From: Marinobacter daepoensis DSM 16072
GTDB taxonomy: Bacteria; Pseudomonadota; Gammaproteobacteria; Pseudomonadales; Oleiphilaceae
NCBI RefSeq assembly: GCF_000421165.1
Contig: NZ_ATWI01000009.1
Coordinates: forward strand, 372,001-436,000
Direction: 5' to 3'
Length of the DNA stretch: 64,000 nt
Shown here piece by piece: positions 33,298 through 45,512 of this stretch. Made by a program: the position numbers and the translations under genes. Under the pieces are notes generated by a model that worked only from the letters and a program-made list of their open reading frames with translations, was not told where the DNA came from and did no database searches. Within the stretch, counting starts at the first letter, position 1. Each line of letters begins with the position of its first letter.

Positions 33298-35196
33298 ATG
33301 CCCTCCAACGTCCTGCCTCCGGCCATGGAAACTGCGGAACTGATCTGGCGGGATGGCGTGCCGGAGTCAACGAAGTTCGGAGACGTCTACTTCAGCCGCG
33401 ATGACGGCCTTGCCGAAACCCGATACGTCTTTATCGAAAGGAACCACTTGCCTGAACGGTTTCATTCGCTAGGTGCATACGGCCACTTTGTGATCGCTGA
33501 AACCGGGTTCGGAACCGGGCTCAACTTCCTTGCAACCTGGTCGGAATGGCTGAAGCAGCGGCCATCAGAGGGAGATCACGCCATCCTTCACTTCATTTCG
33601 GTGGAGCGGTATCCCCTGTCCAAGGCCGATCTTCGAAAAGCCCTGGAAAGCTGGCCAGAGCTGGCACCAATGGCGCAGGAACTGATTCTCCATTACCCGC
33701 CATTGATAAACGGTACGCACCGACTGGTTCTGGCCGGAGGCAGGGTCCGGCTTACCCTGTATCTGGGCGATGTGCTTGACGCCTGGGACGACCTGGAGTT
33801 TCAGGCTGACGCATGGTTTCTGGATGGGTTTGCGCCCTCCCTGAACCCGGACATGTGGCTGGAAACAGCCATTGGCAAGGTCCGCACTCACAGCAAGCCC
33901 GGAACGACCCTGGCCACCTTCACATCCGTTGGCAGGGTTCGCCGGGCTCTCGCGGCGGAAGGGTTCGCCATGGCAAAAGTCGCCGGCTTTGGCCGCAAGC
34001 GGGAAATGCTGATCGGTAAACTACCGGTTACGGAGAACGCCCCTCCCCAAGCCCATTCCCCTCAATCCGTCGCAATTATCGGTGCAGGCATCGCGGGCGC
34101 CACTCTGGCCCGCAACCTGGCCGAGCGTGGAGTCCCGGTGATTCTGGTCGATGAGGCGCCAGAACCTGGCAGTGGAGCCTCGGGCAACGCTCAGGGGGCC
34201 CTCTATGCAAAACTTGGGGTCGACTATAATGACCAGACCGAACTTGCAGTGACCGCCCTGGCCTTCAGTCAGCGGTTTTACCAACGCTGGGAGAGCGAAT
34301 TCTGGCACCCGACAGGCTTGCTGCAGCTGGCCTCCACAGAGCAGGAACAGGACCGGCAACGCCGCTTTCTGAGCCGAAATCACTACCCCGACGACGTACT
34401 TAGCCAGGTCACGGCCGGTGAGGCTTCCGAACTGGCAGGCATCCCCATCCATCGGGAAGCGCTCTGTTTCCCACAATCAGGCTGGCTTCAGCCGGCAATG
34501 GCGTGCAACACGCTCATTGACCACCCTGCCATTTCGGCAATGTTTGATTTCCGGGTAGAGTCTATTCGGCGAGAACGCGGACAATGGGTTCTGCATGGCC
34601 CGAACAACCAACAGATAACTGCGGCAACGCTGATTATCGCTGCCGGCCATAGAACAGCATCAATTGCTCCCCGGGCACAGGGCACAGAAATCCGGCTTAA
34701 ACCTATTCGTGGGCAAGTCACGCAGTTGCGATCCGAGAGTACTCAGCTTCCCCAGGTCGTCATCTGCGGCACAAAGTACCTGAACCCACCCTATAACGGG
34801 TACGCCATAACGGGGGCCACGTTTGATCTCCGCGACAACACGCCTTTCCCAACCCTCGAGAGCCATCGGGAAAACCTGGAACAATTGGCACAGCTACTGC
34901 CATCCGTGAACATTTCCGGCCCGGCAGATGCCAGTGAACTCCAAGGGCGAGTAGCATTTCGCTGCACCACTCACGACTACCAACCCGCCGCCGGAGCCTG
35001 CCCTGCGAAAGATGAGGACTGTGCCAACGGAGCTTACCTGCTAACCGGCTTTGGCAGCAAAGGGCTGACCTGGGCGCCATTAATGGCAGAGTACCTGGCA
35101 GACAGAATCTGCGGGCACCCGCCCTGCCTCAACAGGCGACTGTCCCGCCGTGTCGACGCCGAACGACTTTACCGGAAGCCGCTTACTGATCGTTAA
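33298..35196 (+). CDS. mnmC: Bifunctional tRNA 5-methylaminomethyl-2-thiouridine biosynthesis protein MnmC
   Basis: A 632-residue fusion enzyme for the last two steps of mnm5s2U34 in tRNA. The N-terminal SAM methyltransferase domain (residues ~1-240) contains FVIAETGFGTGLNFLATW and DAWFLDGFAPSLNPDMW. The C-terminal FAD oxidase has SVAIIGAGIAGATLARNLAERG (in part) near residue 258, GSGASGNAQGALYAKL and a terminal GSKGLTWAPLMAEYLAD. Family length is about 660, so both domains are complete. It starts five bases after ppiA. Confidence 0.96.
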   Translation: MPSNVLPPAMETAELIWRDGVPESTKFGDVYFSRDDGLAETRYVFIERNHLPERFHSLGAYGHFVIAETGFGTGLNFLATWSEWLKQRPSEGDHAILHFISVERYPLSKADLRKALESWPELAPMAQELILHYPPLINGTHRLVLAGGRVRLTLYLGDVLDAWDDLEFQADAWFLDGFAPSLNPDMWLETAIGKVRTHSKPGTTLATFTSVGRVRRALAAEGFAMAKVAGFGRKREMLIGKLPVTENAPPQAHSPQSVAIIGAGIAGATLARNLAERGVPVILVDEAPEPGSGASGNAQGALYAKLGVDYNDQTELAVTALAFSQRFYQRWESEFWHPTGLLQLASTEQEQDRQRRFLSRNHYPDDVLSQVTAGEASELAGIPIHREALCFPQSGWLQPAMACNTLIDHPAISAMFDFRVESIRRERGQWVLHGPNNQQITAATLIIAAGHRTASIAPRAQGTEIRLKPIRGQVTQLRSESTQLPQVVICGTKYLNPPYNGYAITGATFDLRDNTPFPTLESHRENLEQLAQLLPSVNISGPADASELQGRVAFRCTTHDYQPAAGACPAKDEDCANGAYLLTGFGSKGLTWAPLMAEYLADRICGHPPCLNRRLSRRVDAERLYRKPLTDR

Positions 35197-35279
35197 TAAA
35201 CCAACACTCCAGTAAACTGAAAGCTGGCCGATAACCTTAAACAGGGTCGTTGTCAGGGGTAACCCGGAGAGGTAGGAAG

Positions 35280-35912
35280 ATGTCTATTTTCGTCAGTGAG
35301 CCAGGACGTCCGATCGGAACCCGGCTTCCCGAAGCGTTCCGAAGTCGTCGGGTCGGTGATGTCACCGAACTGTCGGAATCGGCGCCTATCTCTCCAGGGC
35401 ACAGTGAGGCCACCGACGCGGAGTTTCAGCAAGCGGCCCATAGCGGCAGTTTCCGCGCTTTGCAGGAATACGGTGCGGCAGCTGCCGGCGAACGCCGGGA
35501 GGAACGAGTGTACCTTCCGGTCGCAGAGATCAGTTCACCCGCGCAATTTTCAGTGCCTGCCTCTGCTACCCTCGCGGAAGCTCTGGACACTATGGAACAG
35601 AACCGCGTTCATCACCTGGTTGTTTTCGCAGAGAACAACGTGGCTGGCCTGATCGACCTTCGCTGGCTGCTTTCCTGGGTTCACCAATACGGTTCAGACG
35701 CTCTGAATCACAATCTGGCCCACATTGAACTGCCCGCCTTCCTGACGGCCTCTCCGGAAACTGACGCCCATCAGTTAGCCCGCCTGATGCTCGCCCATCG
35801 ACTAAACGCCGCACTGGTCATCGACGCCTCTGGCGAGCCTAAAGGGATCGTTACCAGTACCGACTACCTCAAACTCTATGCCAACGCAGGTCGCCAGGAA
35901 GGCGCCGTCTGA
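35280..35912 (+). CDS. CBS-pair domain protein
   Basis: A 210-residue cytoplasmic protein. Residues ~80-205 form two CBS motifs: FSVPASATLAEALDTMEQNRVHHLVVF (in part) with VAGLIDLRWLL, and the second with DAHQLARLMLAHRLNAALVI and GIVTSTDYLKLY. CBS pairs bind adenosine nucleotides and regulate partner domains, but no enzymatic domain is attached. The ~75-residue N-terminus is low-complexity, with an RTLPEAFRS-like stretch. ATG at 35280 follows AGGAAG; the frame is open back to 35250. It is 83 bases after mnmC and convergent with the large lipoprotein gene, 13 bases apart. Confidence 0.85.
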   Translation: MSIFVSEPGRPIGTRLPEAFRSRRVGDVTELSESAPISPGHSEATDAEFQQAAHSGSFRALQEYGAAAAGERREERVYLPVAEISSPAQFSVPASATLAEALDTMEQNRVHHLVVFAENNVAGLIDLRWLLSWVHQYGSDALNHNLAHIELPAFLTASPETDAHQLARLMLAHRLNAALVIDASGEPKGIVTSTDYLKLYANAGRQEGAV

Positions 35913-35925
35913 CCACGGCCTTTAG

Positions 35926-38676
35926 CTAGGGCGTGATCGGCGTCAGGAGCTCTCCCTCGGGACTGAAGATCAGGACCATACGTTCGCCATTTCGGTCTGC
36001 CAGCACCACCAGTTCGTCATCCCGGTAGTTTTCGAGATCCAGAAGGGTCAGATTCTCCACCGCCAACTGCGTACGCCAGTTTCGGAACGCCAACTCAGTG
36101 TCTGCCGTATCTACCCGGGCCAGGATAGCCTCTGGCGCTGTAACAGGTATCTGGTCACCTGCAAAACGACCGGTGGTCGAACCTGCCACGACAATATCGC
36201 CAGCAAATCGGACACCACGGGTCAGAACTTCCTCTGAAACGTCTTCGTCATCATTGACGGTATACGCGCTGAATGGCGCTCCCGCCGTGCTGAACCCAAG
36301 CACAAACCCTGCCCCGCTGTTCAACCGGGTCCGGATAATCTCATCGTCGGCGTTGACGGTACCAGCGTCTTCAGACTGAGCCTTCCGGAATTGATATCCG
36401 TAGGGGCCATGACCTATAAGCACCACACCGCTTCCACTGTAGAACCCGTGGCCCAGGATTTCACCAGCATCCTCACCAATCTGGTACAGCCCTTCCCCGT
36501 CCGCCGAGTTTCCGTTGAAGAAATAAGGGCCAACGTTACCCAAGCCATCCAGGGTTGATGGCGATGAACCAAACAACAGGGCCAGCGAGCCTTCTGCAGT
36601 GCCACCGACGACCTGTTCGTCGGCGGCACTTCCCACCTGCTTTACCCACGCCAGGGTCGGCTGCAACAGATTGGCGTTCGGCCTGGTGTCGACACGGGCC
36701 AGAAAACTGTCAGTCCCACCCAGATAGAGGTTGTCAGCCCAGGCCCCTTGCGTTTCCCCCCCCAGCAAAACGTAGCCTGTGGTATCGCTGATCCCTACCC
36801 AGCGCACGATGTCATCCCCGGCAGACCCGATCCGGAACACGTCATCGGTCCAGCTGGGAACGTACTCTGCGCCGTCAAAGTGAAGCAGAGACACAACCGC
36901 ATCCTCCCCACCGGCCACAGCCCCCAGCACACCACTCTCCGTGCTGAAGGCCACCGCGATCTCGTAGCGACTGACCTGACTATTGCCTACGGCGCCTGTT
37001 CCCGTGCGGACGCCAACATCCAGAACCACCTCCGATGCCTGCAAAACCAATGCGGGATCGGTCACTTCAACCACCTGCAACGGGGTTCCCGTCTGATCGA
37101 AAATCCTCACCTGTACCTGATGGTTCGCCGAGATGTCATATCCCGCTACAAACAACCGGCTGTCGTGGCCGATGGCGACATCGGTGGCGACGAACCCATC
37201 GTTCCAGACCAGCGGCGTATTCAGGCGATTCAGACTGACCCGCAGAAGCGTCTCGGTAACGCCCCGGACATATCCTTCACGACCTGCCTGAAAACGCTCA
37301 TCCACGCCGATCGGAGCCGCGCTGTCCTCCAGCGTATCCGGGCTATTGGTGTATGCCAACCCGCGAACACTGAAAGGAACCTCGTCAATCGGGGTACCCT
37401 CGGGGCCTATCGGAAACAAAAGCTCATTGTTTGCAATAAACTGGCCCTGATGTTCATTTTGGCCAATCTCGAAGGTTTTCGTTTCCACCACACCAGTCAG
37501 TTCGCCGATTCGGACCAGTCGCGCCCGGACCTGATTTTTTCGCTCACCCGACACCACCGCCCGGTATTCCCGGTTCGTCCCCGTGTTGATGGTATCCCGG
37601 GTTCCCCCTTTGATCGTCTCAAGGCGCAACACCGGCTCGTTATCGTCAATGGAGACATTGGCGCTGACCTCAACGCCTCCCTTACCAAGTGAGGCAATAC
37701 CCTGACGCACTTCCGTCAGAGTAACGTTTGCCACTTCCGTGGGTTCCGGGATCAGGTCGTCTACCACTTCAAAAGGAATGTAGCATTCGGTAATGCCGGG
37801 CCTAAAGGTGACCAGTCCACCCGAAATCACACGGTTACTCTCATCATACTCAATGTAATCGAGCGGGTTGCCTTCACGGTCTGTCGGGGGGTTCTGCGGG
37901 TCACTCAGGGCAACGATGTCTTCGCCGATGATGGCTGCACCCGTGTTTGCCCGGCTGTATCTGCAATCCTGATGAGCAGGGTCAGTTTCATTATTATCAC
38001 AGACAAGAGGGTCAAAACTGGTACGCAGCTCAAACGCAATTTTTACCTCAGTCACGGAGGGTTGATCCAACTCGACTTTGACATATCCTCGTGTTGTCGG
38101 ATAAGTCACAACCCGGGTTCCGTTCGGAGAGCCGTCTGCATTGAATAACGGGAGATCGTAGGTGTAGGAGCCGGCATTCAGCTCCGGGATGGCGCAGCGC
38201 TCTTCAGCGCCGTCTTCGGCTTCCTGAGTTTCACCTTCGGTCAGGTTTACTCCCGTAAGCGCAATAACGTTTCTCTTGACCTCAATATTGAAGGGCTGAA
38301 AGCCCGCCACGCGGCCGTCGGTGGTCACGATTTCAATATTTTCTGTCTGCCCCAGATCCGCCTCACCCCGTGCCCCACCCGACAAGCCAGGAACCCCGCG
38401 CATGATAATTCCCTGCCTTGCTTTGTTGCTGGTATCTTCGAGTGCCAGCCAGGACGGTGCATTGGTGAGGGAATAATCGAGAATGCTCTCGCCACCATAG
38501 GCACCCCAGTTGTAGTAGTACTCAACACCAAGGTAAGCCGTGGCAGGCGGGGCACCCAGCAAGGTCGGCTGATCCGGGTCTTTTTCCGTTTTACAGCCGG
38601 TTGCAGCCAGAACAAGGAAAATCAGGCCTGCGAATCGGCCTGACGGGAACGTGCGGGGGAGCAAATCGGCGCGCAT
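35926..38676 (-). CDS. Large secreted lipoprotein with Calx-beta-like region
   Basis: A 916-residue protein. The N-terminus has a lipoprotein signal with lipobox LAATGC (C28), so it is a lipid-anchored periplasmic or surface protein. Residues ~45-135 (ATAYLGVEYYYNW, DYSLTNAPSWLALE) look like a cadherin/putative-Ig domain. Residues ~290-350 (CYIPFEVVDDLIPEPTEVANVTL, in part, to NVSIDDNEP) resemble a Calx-beta motif, which often binds calcium. The C-terminal ~400 residues contain many strand-turn repeats with Asp/Gly-rich turns, perhaps a propeller (several W/V-x-G-x-S-x-D-type elements). No enzyme motif is seen and I do not recognise the family. Its gene lies alone between the CBS gene and ligA; an adhesive or scaffold role is only a guess. 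Confidence 0.65.
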   Translation of the reverse strand: MRADLLPRTFPSGRFAGLIFLVLAATGCKTEKDPDQPTLLGAPPATAYLGVEYYYNWGAYGGESILDYSLTNAPSWLALEDTSNKARQGIIMRGVPGLSGGARGEADLGQTENIEIVTTDGRVAGFQPFNIEVKRNVIALTGVNLTEGETQEAEDGAEERCAIPELNAGSYTYDLPLFNADGSPNGTRVVTYPTTRGYVKVELDQPSVTEVKIAFELRTSFDPLVCDNNETDPAHQDCRYSRANTGAAIIGEDIVALSDPQNPPTDREGNPLDYIEYDESNRVISGGLVTFRPGITECYIPFEVVDDLIPEPTEVANVTLTEVRQGIASLGKGGVEVSANVSIDDNEPVLRLETIKGGTRDTINTGTNREYRAVVSGERKNQVRARLVRIGELTGVVETKTFEIGQNEHQGQFIANNELLFPIGPEGTPIDEVPFSVRGLAYTNSPDTLEDSAAPIGVDERFQAGREGYVRGVTETLLRVSLNRLNTPLVWNDGFVATDVAIGHDSRLFVAGYDISANHQVQVRIFDQTGTPLQVVEVTDPALVLQASEVVLDVGVRTGTGAVGNSQVSRYEIAVAFSTESGVLGAVAGGEDAVVSLLHFDGAEYVPSWTDDVFRIGSAGDDIVRWVGISDTTGYVLLGGETQGAWADNLYLGGTDSFLARVDTRPNANLLQPTLAWVKQVGSAADEQVVGGTAEGSLALLFGSSPSTLDGLGNVGPYFFNGNSADGEGLYQIGEDAGEILGHGFYSGSGVVLIGHGPYGYQFRKAQSEDAGTVNADDEIIRTRLNSGAGFVLGFSTAGAPFSAYTVNDDEDVSEEVLTRGVRFAGDIVVAGSTTGRFAGDQIPVTAPEAILARVDTADTELAFRNWRTQLAVENLTLLDLENYRDDELVVLADRNGERMVLIFSPEGELLTPITP

Positions 38677-38826
38677 GCAAAAATCCGTTTCATGACGTTG
38701 TTGTTATGGCCGTGCCCGGGTGCAGAACAGACACCCGGTTTACACACCGTTACAGATCAACGTCATGGTAGCCAATTTGAATCCTGAGGGACCTGCGCGA
38801 GTTCTCAGATTCTTTGGCCAGCGGGC

Positions 38827-40884
<2,058 letters not shown>

Positions 40885-41886
40885 CTACTGTGCTCGGGGA
40901 GAGCGCTGTTTTCGTTCAAATTCGCGAATACGCTGGCGGCAGTGCTCAATGGTCTGCGGCGTCATAACACTGCGGCGCTCATCTTTCAGTTCACCCCCCA
41001 GGTTTTTGACCACGCACTGAGCCGTTTCCAGCATGAACTCGAAGGCCTGAAGGGCATTGGTAGGCCCGGGAAGGCTCATGAAAAAGCTGATACCCGGCGT
41101 ACTCAGAGTCTCAGCATTTTCGGGGTTGAAGGTTCCCGGCTCCACCGCATTGGCGACACTGAACTGCACCGGTGTCGTGGTGTCTTCAGTTTCGTGGCGG
41201 TGATAGATATCCATATCACCGTGCTCCAGACCGCAAGCTTCGAACAAACTCTTCAGCTTATTCCCCTGAAACTGCTCACCTTTTCGAGCCAAAACATTGA
41301 TCACGAGAACTTCACTCGCCTCTGGCCGATTGGCCCCGGCAAGCGGCTGATTTTTAGCAGGTTTAGCCGGAATACGGCGCGCGGTATCTTCTTCGACATC
41401 CGTCGTCACCACTGGCGGCTCCTCCGCCTCGGCCCGGGTCGCCTTCCGGCCAGACTCTCTACCCGTCGGCTTCGGTGCGGACGCTTCTGGCTGAGAAACA
41501 ACTGCGCCCTCAGGTGTTGGCGCATCCTCAACCTCAGGCGAGGTGTCGGCGGCTGAACTCAGGAAACGGTCATCCTCGTCATCACGCGCACTCCAACCAG
41601 ATTCCGGCAGCACCTCATCGTCATCCGCACTGACCGGTTCTGGCGAGCGGGATTTCAGATACCCACGGTCTTCCAGAGTCGTTCTGGAGATAGTCCGGGC
41701 TCCGCCATTTGGCAATTCTGGATTGTAGTCTGCATCCAGCGGCGACTCTTTCAGGTCGTCAGCCCCCATGCCGGACGAGATAGCCATCGCTTCTTTCCGG
41801 GCGCGCCGCATCCGGCGAACTCCGTCAATCACAATTCCAATAATAACCAGGGTACCTATGGCAATTAACCATTCCCTAAGTGACAT
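40885..41886 (-). CDS. zipA: Cell division protein ZipA
   Basis: A 333-residue inner-membrane division protein that tethers FtsZ to the membrane. One N-terminal helix (REWLIAIGTLVIIGIVIDGV, residues ~4-23) is followed by a charged, low-complexity P/E/D-rich linker (residues ~40-190). The C-terminal ZipA domain starts near residue 195 with VLVINVLARKGEQFQGNKL and has FSVANAVEPGTFN and SFFMSLPGPTNALQAFEFML. It lies between smc (133 bases upstream) and ligA, the standard gammaproteobacterial arrangement. Confidence 0.96.
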   Translation of the reverse strand: MSLREWLIAIGTLVIIGIVIDGVRRMRRARKEAMAISSGMGADDLKESPLDADYNPELPNGGARTISRTTLEDRGYLKSRSPEPVSADDDEVLPESGWSARDDEDDRFLSSAADTSPEVEDAPTPEGAVVSQPEASAPKPTGRESGRKATRAEAEEPPVVTTDVEEDTARRIPAKPAKNQPLAGANRPEASEVLVINVLARKGEQFQGNKLKSLFEACGLEHGDMDIYHRHETEDTTTPVQFSVANAVEPGTFNPENAETLSTPGISFFMSLPGPTNALQAFEFMLETAQCVVKNLGGELKDERRSVMTPQTIEHCRQRIREFERKQRSPRAQ

Positions 41887-42019
41887 AATGCTGCTGTCCT
41901 GTTTGCAGTTTGGAACGTTGCTACTCTAAGAAAAGCCCGTAATGAATACAACGCGCACCGGGCCCAGATGGCGTTATTGTCATGGTTGACGAGCAATTCG
42001 CCAACCTTTTCTGCTCAGA

Positions 42020-45000
42020 TCAGGCTTCTGCCAGGGCAGCCGCCTCATCCACGTCCACAGAGACCAGGCGCGAACAACCGGGTTCGTGCATGGTTACCCC
42101 CATCAACTGGTCAGCCATTTCCATAGCAATCTTGTTATGAGTAATGTAGATGAACTGGACCTGTTTCGACATTTCTTTCACCATGTTCGCATAACGCCCT
42201 ACGTTGGCGTCGTCCAACGGCGCATCAACTTCATCCAGCATGCAGAAAGGAGCCGGATTGAGCTGAAAGATCGAAAACACCAGCGCAATAGCCGTGAGCG
42301 CCTTTTCTCCGCCTGATAACAGGTGAATCGTGCTGTTTTTTTTGCCCGGCGGCCTGGCCATAATCGCAACACCGGTTTCAAGCAGATCTTCACCGGTCAG
42401 CTCAAGGTAGGCATTACCGCCCCCGAAGACCTTTGGAAACAAGGCCTGTAACCCGCCATTCACCTGATCGAAGGTCTCTTTGAATCGCTGGCGTGTTTCA
42501 CGGTCGATCTTACGAATGGCAGTATCCAGCGTCTCCAGGGCCTCCATCAGGTCATCGTGTTGCTCGTCCAGATACGTTTTTCGCTCACTTTGTACCTGAT
42601 ACTCCTCAATAGCTGCCAGGTTAATGGCCCCCAGGCGCTGAATACGATTGCCGATTTTTTCCAGCTCCTCGGCCCAGAGTTTTTCCTCTGCATCTTCAGG
42701 TAATTGCTCCAGAACCTCCTGCAACTTCACATCCAGCTCTTTCAACTGCTCAATATGATTCCCGGAGCGAATCTCCAATGCCTGAGACTCCATTTTAAGC
42801 TTCTCCAGCCGGGAGCGGATCTCCTGTACCTGATGCTCCGAGCGACTGCGACCCTGTTCGCGATCGCGAACCTGGCGATCAATATCTTCCAGGGCATCCC
42901 GCGCAACCGCGAGTTTCTCCTCTTCCGCCAGGCGTCGCTCCAGAAGTCCTTCAAGCTGCATCTGAAGATCTTCTATTGGCTCTTCGGCATTTTCCCGGGA
43001 TTCCCGGAGTACGTCGAGGCGTTCTTCCAGCCGCGCCTTCTGCAACTGCATACGGTCAATCGTCTGCTTTACGCCATCGCGCTGACTCTGAAGTGTCTGG
43101 AGCTGAAGCTGTAACTGATGAGCATGATCCCGGTCATGGCGGGCTTCCTGCCGTAAGCGATCCAGGGTCTCCCTGAGCGAGTCTCGCTGCTCAAGCAGTT
43201 TCTCCTTTTCTTCATCACTGTCTTCACTGGACGCAAGTGCAATATCCCACTCTTCCCGGGCTTCCTGGAGCTGAGACTGCTGATCCTCCAGCGCTATCCC
43301 GACATCCCCGGAATCCTCACGAATCCGGCTCAGGCGGGCGTCGATTTGTTCTGCGCGTGCTTTCAACCCGCTCGCACGGGACGCCAACGCGCCCAAATCC
43401 CGCTCTATGTCGCTATGGCGAGCCTGGGCCGCATCGCGCTCCGCCTCGGTACGCTCAGCCTTCTCTTGAAGGTGGGCGATATGATCCGAGACTTCGCCCA
43501 GTTTTCCTTCCGCTTCTGCCAGACTGGTTTGCAGTTCAGACACTTTTTGCTGGCGCTCAATAACACCCACCTGCCCGGCTTCCGAGTCCGGCATCAGCAA
43601 CCATTCACGAGCCAGCCAGACCCCGCCCCGGGTCATGATGCTTTCCCCACTGCCAAGTTGTGCCCGATCCGCCATCGCCTCTGCCAGAGAGTCCGCCACG
43701 CGGATCGGCGCCAGGAGCGACGCAATCACGGGGTTCCCGCCAACCTTTGCGCCCAATCCTGAACCCGGCTCCACAGCTCCGGTTTCATTCACGACCGCCA
43801 AGCCTTTGGGCGCAGACTCGAGGGCAGCACCCAGGTGGTCAAAGCCCGGGAGGGTCAGACCTTGGGTAAAACGACCAATCACCTGTTCAACCGCAAACTC
43901 CCACCCGGCCTCAATGGTTAACCGTGCCGCCAGACGCGGTGCATCGGTCAGCCCCTGCGCCGCCAGCCAGGCCTGCAAGGCATCGTCGCTGGCCCCCATT
44001 TGCTCATCCAGCAGGGCCTGCTGAGAATCCAGTGTTGCCCTCAGGCTCTGGACCGTCTGGCGATGACCGGCGCCAACCGTTTCAGCTTCTTTAAGCGCCT
44101 GCCTGCCAGCATAGACTTCATCCTGAAGCTGCTGAATACGTTCAGCCGCTTCTTCCCTTTTCAGCTCCAGGATCTCCTGTTGCTCCACCAACGATTCAAG
44201 CTCTGACCGGTCAAGCTGTTCATCAAGCAGTGTCTGCTCGTCCCGGAGCTTCTGTTGGCGGTTGATCAGCTGCTGAATGGCCTCTTCCAGAGAACGAATG
44301 CGCGATTGCGCCAGTTCGGCCTGACGTCGTGCATCCGAGGAGCGGGTGCTGAACTCATCCCAGCGATGCTGCCAGTCACTCATGGCATCTTCTGCCTGCT
44401 GGAGCTTCTCTCCGGATTCTTCTGAACGAATCGCCAGGGACTCTTGCTCGGGCTCAATCATGTCGAGCTCTTCCTGAAGAGCACCCAGTTTTTCTTCGTC
44501 CTGTTCAAGCTCCCGTGCCAGCTCACGCTGATTGGCCATGGCCTGGTCCAGCTCGGCCGCCGTTTGCCGGCTACGTTCGCGCTGATGCTCCAGGCTTTGT
44601 TCGATTCGGGCAATATCTGCACCGGCCTCGTAGTAACGTGCCTGAGCCCGATTAAAATGCTCCGTCCGCTCATGATGAGCTTCTCTCAGCGATTCCAAAG
44701 ACGTTTCGAGATTCACTCTTTCCGTCAGGAACTTTTCCAGCTCAAGCTCGGTATCGCGGATTTTGCCACGCCAGGTCTGCAGATCCTGATCAAGCGCCTG
44801 CCAGCGAAGAACGGTTAACTCTGCTTTTTTCCTACGCTCATCGAGTTTGTAGGCCTTGTACTTTTCAGCGGCCGCGGCCTGGCGCTCAAGATGCTGAAGC
44901 TGGCGCCCAAGCTCTTCGCGCAGGTCTGTCAGGCGTTCCAGATTCTCCTGGGTCCGGCGGATGCGGTTTTCGGTCTCCCGACGCCGCTCCTTGTACTTGG

Positions 45001-45511
45001 AAATGCCAGCGGCCTCTTCAATGTATACCCTAAGCTCCTCGGGCTTCGCTTCAATCAACCGCGAAATCATGCCCTGCTCGATGATGGCATAACTTCTGGG
45101 GCCAAGACCGGTACCCAGAAACAAGTCTGTAATATCGCGTCGGCGACACTTGGACCCGTTGAGGAAATACTCAGACTGTCCTTCAAGGGATACCCGGCGT
45201 TTAACCGAGATCTCGCTGAACTTCACGAATTCGCCGGGAGCGGTGCCATCGCTGTTATCAAAAACCAGCTCGATAGACGCCTGGCCTACCGGCTTCCGGG
45301 CACTGGACCCATTAAAAATGACATCCGTCATGGATTCACCACGGAGGTACTTCGCAGAGCTCTCCCCCATCACCCACCGAACGGCATCAATGATATTGGA
45401 TTTACCGCAACCATTCGGGCCGACAACCGCCGTCATGTTTGATGGAAACGGAACGGTCGTCGGATCAACAAACGATTTAAATCCTGCAAGCTTGATGGAC
45501 TTCAGCCGCAT
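42020..45511 (-). CDS. smc: Chromosome partition protein SMC
   Basis: A 1163-residue condensin ATPase that organises and segregates the chromosome. The N-terminal head has Walker A GPNGCGKSN (G31-N39). Two long coiled-coil arms (residues ~165-500 and ~640-1000) flank a hinge near residues 505-640 (glycine-rich GAKVGGNPVIASLLAP). The C-terminal head carries the signature LLSGGEKALTAIAL and Walker B PFCMLDEVDAPLDD. Its partners ScpA and ScpB are encoded at 48.4-50.0 kb. The ATG lies one base after the gntR stop. Length matches Pseudomonas-type SMC proteins. Confidence 0.97.
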   Translation of the reverse strand: MRLKSIKLAGFKSFVDPTTVPFPSNMTAVVGPNGCGKSNIIDAVRWVMGESSAKYLRGESMTDVIFNGSSARKPVGQASIELVFDNSDGTAPGEFVKFSEISVKRRVSLEGQSEYFLNGSKCRRRDITDLFLGTGLGPRSYAIIEQGMISRLIEAKPEELRVYIEEAAGISKYKERRRETENRIRRTQENLERLTDLREELGRQLQHLERQAAAAEKYKAYKLDERRKKAELTVLRWQALDQDLQTWRGKIRDTELELEKFLTERVNLETSLESLREAHHERTEHFNRAQARYYEAGADIARIEQSLEHQRERSRQTAAELDQAMANQRELARELEQDEEKLGALQEELDMIEPEQESLAIRSEESGEKLQQAEDAMSDWQHRWDEFSTRSSDARRQAELAQSRIRSLEEAIQQLINRQQKLRDEQTLLDEQLDRSELESLVEQQEILELKREEAAERIQQLQDEVYAGRQALKEAETVGAGHRQTVQSLRATLDSQQALLDEQMGASDDALQAWLAAQGLTDAPRLAARLTIEAGWEFAVEQVIGRFTQGLTLPGFDHLGAALESAPKGLAVVNETGAVEPGSGLGAKVGGNPVIASLLAPIRVADSLAEAMADRAQLGSGESIMTRGGVWLAREWLLMPDSEAGQVGVIERQQKVSELQTSLAEAEGKLGEVSDHIAHLQEKAERTEAERDAAQARHSDIERDLGALASRASGLKARAEQIDARLSRIREDSGDVGIALEDQQSQLQEAREEWDIALASSEDSDEEKEKLLEQRDSLRETLDRLRQEARHDRDHAHQLQLQLQTLQSQRDGVKQTIDRMQLQKARLEERLDVLRESRENAEEPIEDLQMQLEGLLERRLAEEEKLAVARDALEDIDRQVRDREQGRSRSEHQVQEIRSRLEKLKMESQALEIRSGNHIEQLKELDVKLQEVLEQLPEDAEEKLWAEELEKIGNRIQRLGAINLAAIEEYQVQSERKTYLDEQHDDLMEALETLDTAIRKIDRETRQRFKETFDQVNGGLQALFPKVFGGGNAYLELTGEDLLETGVAIMARPPGKKNSTIHLLSGGEKALTAIALVFSIFQLNPAPFCMLDEVDAPLDDANVGRYANMVKEMSKQVQFIYITHNKIAMEMADQLMGVTMHEPGCSRLVSVDVDEAAALAEA

Positions 45512-45512
45512 A

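Noticed and set aside
42020-45511. SMC as part of an anti-plasmid (Wadjet/MukB-like) defence system
   Set aside because: Its partners are standard ScpA/ScpB and its neighbours are zipA and ligA, the housekeeping condensin context; no JetD-like nuclease is present.
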